Assembly: GCA_043554545.1 (NCBI GenBank)
Contig: CP121337.1
Location: forward strand, 2,914,001-2,978,000
Origin: UBA7330 sp043554545
Lineage (GTDB): Bacteria; Bacteroidota; Bacteroidia; Cytophagales; Cyclobacteriaceae
Reading direction: 5' to 3'
DNA length: 64,000 nt
In this document: one piece after another, positions 62,439-64,000 of the stretch
Position numbering within the stretch: the first letter of the stretch is position 1
How the letters are laid out: each line of letters starts with the position of its first letter
Notes under the pieces: model-generated
Databases searched by the model: none
Seen by the model: the letters and a program-made list of their open reading frames with translations, nothing else
What the model was told of the DNA's origin: nothing
Position numbers and translations under genes: made by a program

Positions 62439-63356
62439 TTAACTTTCCTGGTGATGCTCATTGATTGCTGGAATCTTTGATTTGGACTGTCTGTTTTGGT
62501 ACTTTACCCGATATTCAGTAGGTGACATATTAGTAACGCTTCTGAAGTGTCGATGAAAATTTGAAATATTATTGTATCCAGACGCAAAGCAACATTCGCT
62601 TGTATTATAGTCTCCTTCTACCAGCATTTTACATGCATTTCCTATCCTCACTTCAATTAAAAATCTGGAAAATGTTTTAAGTGTCTTTTGCTTAAAAAAC
62701 CGACAGAAACCGGTTGGCGTCATATTGACAACCCCAGCCACTTCGTCCAAAGAAATCTTATTCTTAAAGTTATTACTTACAAACTCAAAAACTTTGTCAA
62801 TTTTAGGTATGTTCTTACTGACCGCATGAAGCGGAACACTTTCCGATGATATAAATTCAAGGTGATCATTGTTTGATATGGCATCCAGGATTTCCATTAA
62901 AGTCAAGACCCTTTCAAAGCCTTTCATCTTGGCTATACTGTCAATCTTTAAGGCAATCTCTTCTGAATACGCTCCGGGAATTTTTATCCCGAAATTTGAA
63001 TATTCCAGCAATTTTTGTATTGCGAAAGCCTCAGGTATTTTAGCAATAGTATCAAGCAGTGTATCCTGACTAAAAAACATAGAAACAGCACGAGCGTGTA
63101 GATCAGGATTTGCCTGATAGTAATCATCATTACACCTCAAAACATGAGGGAGATTTTTGCCAAATAACAATACATCACCACTCTTAAAGCTCTTGCTAAT
63201 TTCCCGAACAAATAGAGAACCTTTACCCTCAATCACATGGGTTATTTGAAATTCCTCATGGAAATGGATTGGGTCATAAAAATAATCCAAAGTCCAATTT
63301 TCAACCTTCACGGTTTCACCTGATTGTCTAGGAACCTTAAAATGAAGTGGATTCAT
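62439..63356 (-). CDS. AraC-family transcriptional regulator with N-terminal cupin
   Basis: A 305-residue regulator. The N-terminus has the cupin-like HFHEEFQITHVIEGKGSLFV and SGDVLLFGKNLPHVL (about residues 32-70), which probably binds a sugar or related ligand. The C-terminal 100 residues are two helix-turn-helix units: ISLDEVAGVVNMTPTGFCRF and then the RIGNACKMLVEGDYNTSECC run and SNFHRHFRSVTNMSPTEYRV. It is the best local candidate for a regulator of the operator-like elements, but it could equally control only the symporter next to it. Confidence 0.92.
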   Translation of the reverse strand: MNPLHFKVPRQSGETVKVENWTLDYFYDPIHFHEEFQITHVIEGKGSLFVREISKSFKSGDVLLFGKNLPHVLRCNDDYYQANPDLHARAVSMFFSQDTLLDTIAKIPEAFAIQKLLEYSNFGIKIPGAYSEEIALKIDSIAKMKGFERVLTLMEILDAISNNDHLEFISSESVPLHAVSKNIPKIDKVFEFVSNNFKNKISLDEVAGVVNMTPTGFCRFFKQKTLKTFSRFLIEVRIGNACKMLVEGDYNTSECCFASGYNNISNFHRHFRSVTNMSPTEYRVKYQNRQSKSKIPAINEHHQES

Positions 63357-63620
63357 GAATTAATATATCAAATAAGAAATCAAACCTTTAACCGGGAAAC
63401 TAATACACCCGGAAATTGTTAACAATATTAGCCTTTTAATAGTTTATAAAGAACGATTCCTCTTGCAATTCAATTTATCATTTATCAATGTTGAATGATC
63501 AAAAAGACCCTTAAAGAAATAGACCACTATCTTAACATAGTATGATCTTTGGATAATTATGTGGATTGTGGAGATCGTTTATTTCCGTAAATTTGATTTA
63601 AATCATAATAGACGCTAAGT

Positions 63621-64000
63621 ATGGAAAATTACCCAAGTATTTTCAATGATGTTATCGGTCCTGTTATGCGTGGACCTTCAAGCTCCCATTGTGCAGCTTC
63701 GCTTAGAATTGGCAGGTTATGCAGAGACTTGATGAACGGAGATATTTCCAATATTCTCATTGAATTTGATCCCAATGGGTCATTAGCCACAACACACAAA
63801 GGTCAGGGGTCAGATATGGGGTTATTTGGGGGATTTTTAGGCTGGGAAGCCTATGATGAACGGTTACCTGATGCCGAACAAGCAATAAATACTGCTGGTA
63901 TCGATGTAAAAATTAAAATTGTTGACATTAAAGCCAAACACCCCAACACCTATAAAATCACCCTATCCAATAATCAAGAGACGAGAGAACTAACTGCCAT
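63621..64000 (+). CDS. L-serine dehydratase-family protein, N-terminal part
   Basis: The gene begins at the ATG at 63621 and runs off the window (126 codons visible). The start YPSIFNDVIGPVMRGPSSSH is the hallmark of the beta domain of iron-sulfur L-serine dehydratases (GPSSSH), followed by GSLATTHKGQGSDMGLFGGF. Members convert L-serine to pyruvate and ammonia with a [4Fe-4S] cluster. The conserved His and Ser are present. Divergent from the AraC regulator, with a 264-bp intergenic stretch between them that shows no other feature. Confidence 0.85.
   Translation, partial: MENYPSIFNDVIGPVMRGPSSSHCAASLRIGRLCRDLMNGDISNILIEFDPNGSLATTHKGQGSDMGLFGGFLGWEAYDERLPDAEQAINTAGIDVKIKIVDIKAKHPNTYKITLSNNQETRELTA

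Overview
The window looks like the chromosome of a marine, polysaccharide-degrading member of the Bacteroidota (Cytophagales-like). The signs are many Bacteroidota-type lipoprotein signals, SprB-like repeats, a DUF5777-type protein, an ECF-sigma operon, S1 sulfatases with GH95 enzymes, and moderate GC. The taxonomic call is inference; no rRNA or tRNA gene was seen.

The main theme is breakdown of a sulfated, fucose-containing polysaccharide. There are nine complete S1-type sulfatases plus the tail of a tenth (2-208, 2017-7120, 25232-26821, 41917-45001, 51580-56130). With them are two GH95-type alpha-L-fucosidases (30617-32962, 45654-48113), a clan-D (GH36-like) enzyme with a discoidin-like C-terminus (22029-24974), a GH39-like lipoprotein (8345-9778), a SASA-type acetylesterase and an SGNH esterase, and two large secreted proteins of no family I recognise (302-2020, 26833-29820). 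A DUF1501/PSD1 cytochrome pair of the kind common in Planctomycetes lies at 37114-41861. An aldo-keto reductase, an SSS-family sodium/sugar symporter, an amidohydrolase resembling L-fuconolactonase and a DapA-family aldolase supply most of a non-phosphorylating L-fucose pathway. The L-fuconate dehydratase step is not identified here. No SusC/SusD pair is present.

Three promoters (upstream of 25232, 56536 and 59912) share a near-identical 29-bp element starting GCTAACTAAGTA, probably an operator that ties the desulfation/fucosidase operon to the lactonase and aldolase genes. An AraC-family regulator lies at 62439-63356.

From about 7.1 to 15 kb and at 21.4-22.0 kb the sequence is accessory. 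It holds broken REP-associated transposase genes, several minus-strand group II intron relics, attC-like cassette ends around a GH39-like gene, a GNAT acetyltransferase and a serine hydrolase, and two separate arrays with an exact 22-bp period. A 187-bp direct repeat (14648-14834 and 21844-22030) brackets a minus-strand ECF sigma operon (21328 down to 15226) that encodes CHRD/cupredoxin, haem-like, YceI, OB-fold and DUF5777 proteins. A GIY-YIG gene is flanked by 139-bp repeats (36-36.6 kb), and the 5' end of the DUF1501 gene is duplicated upstream of itself.

The right end holds an NSS-type sodium symporter, the AraC regulator and the start of a serine-dehydratase-family gene cut by the window edge.
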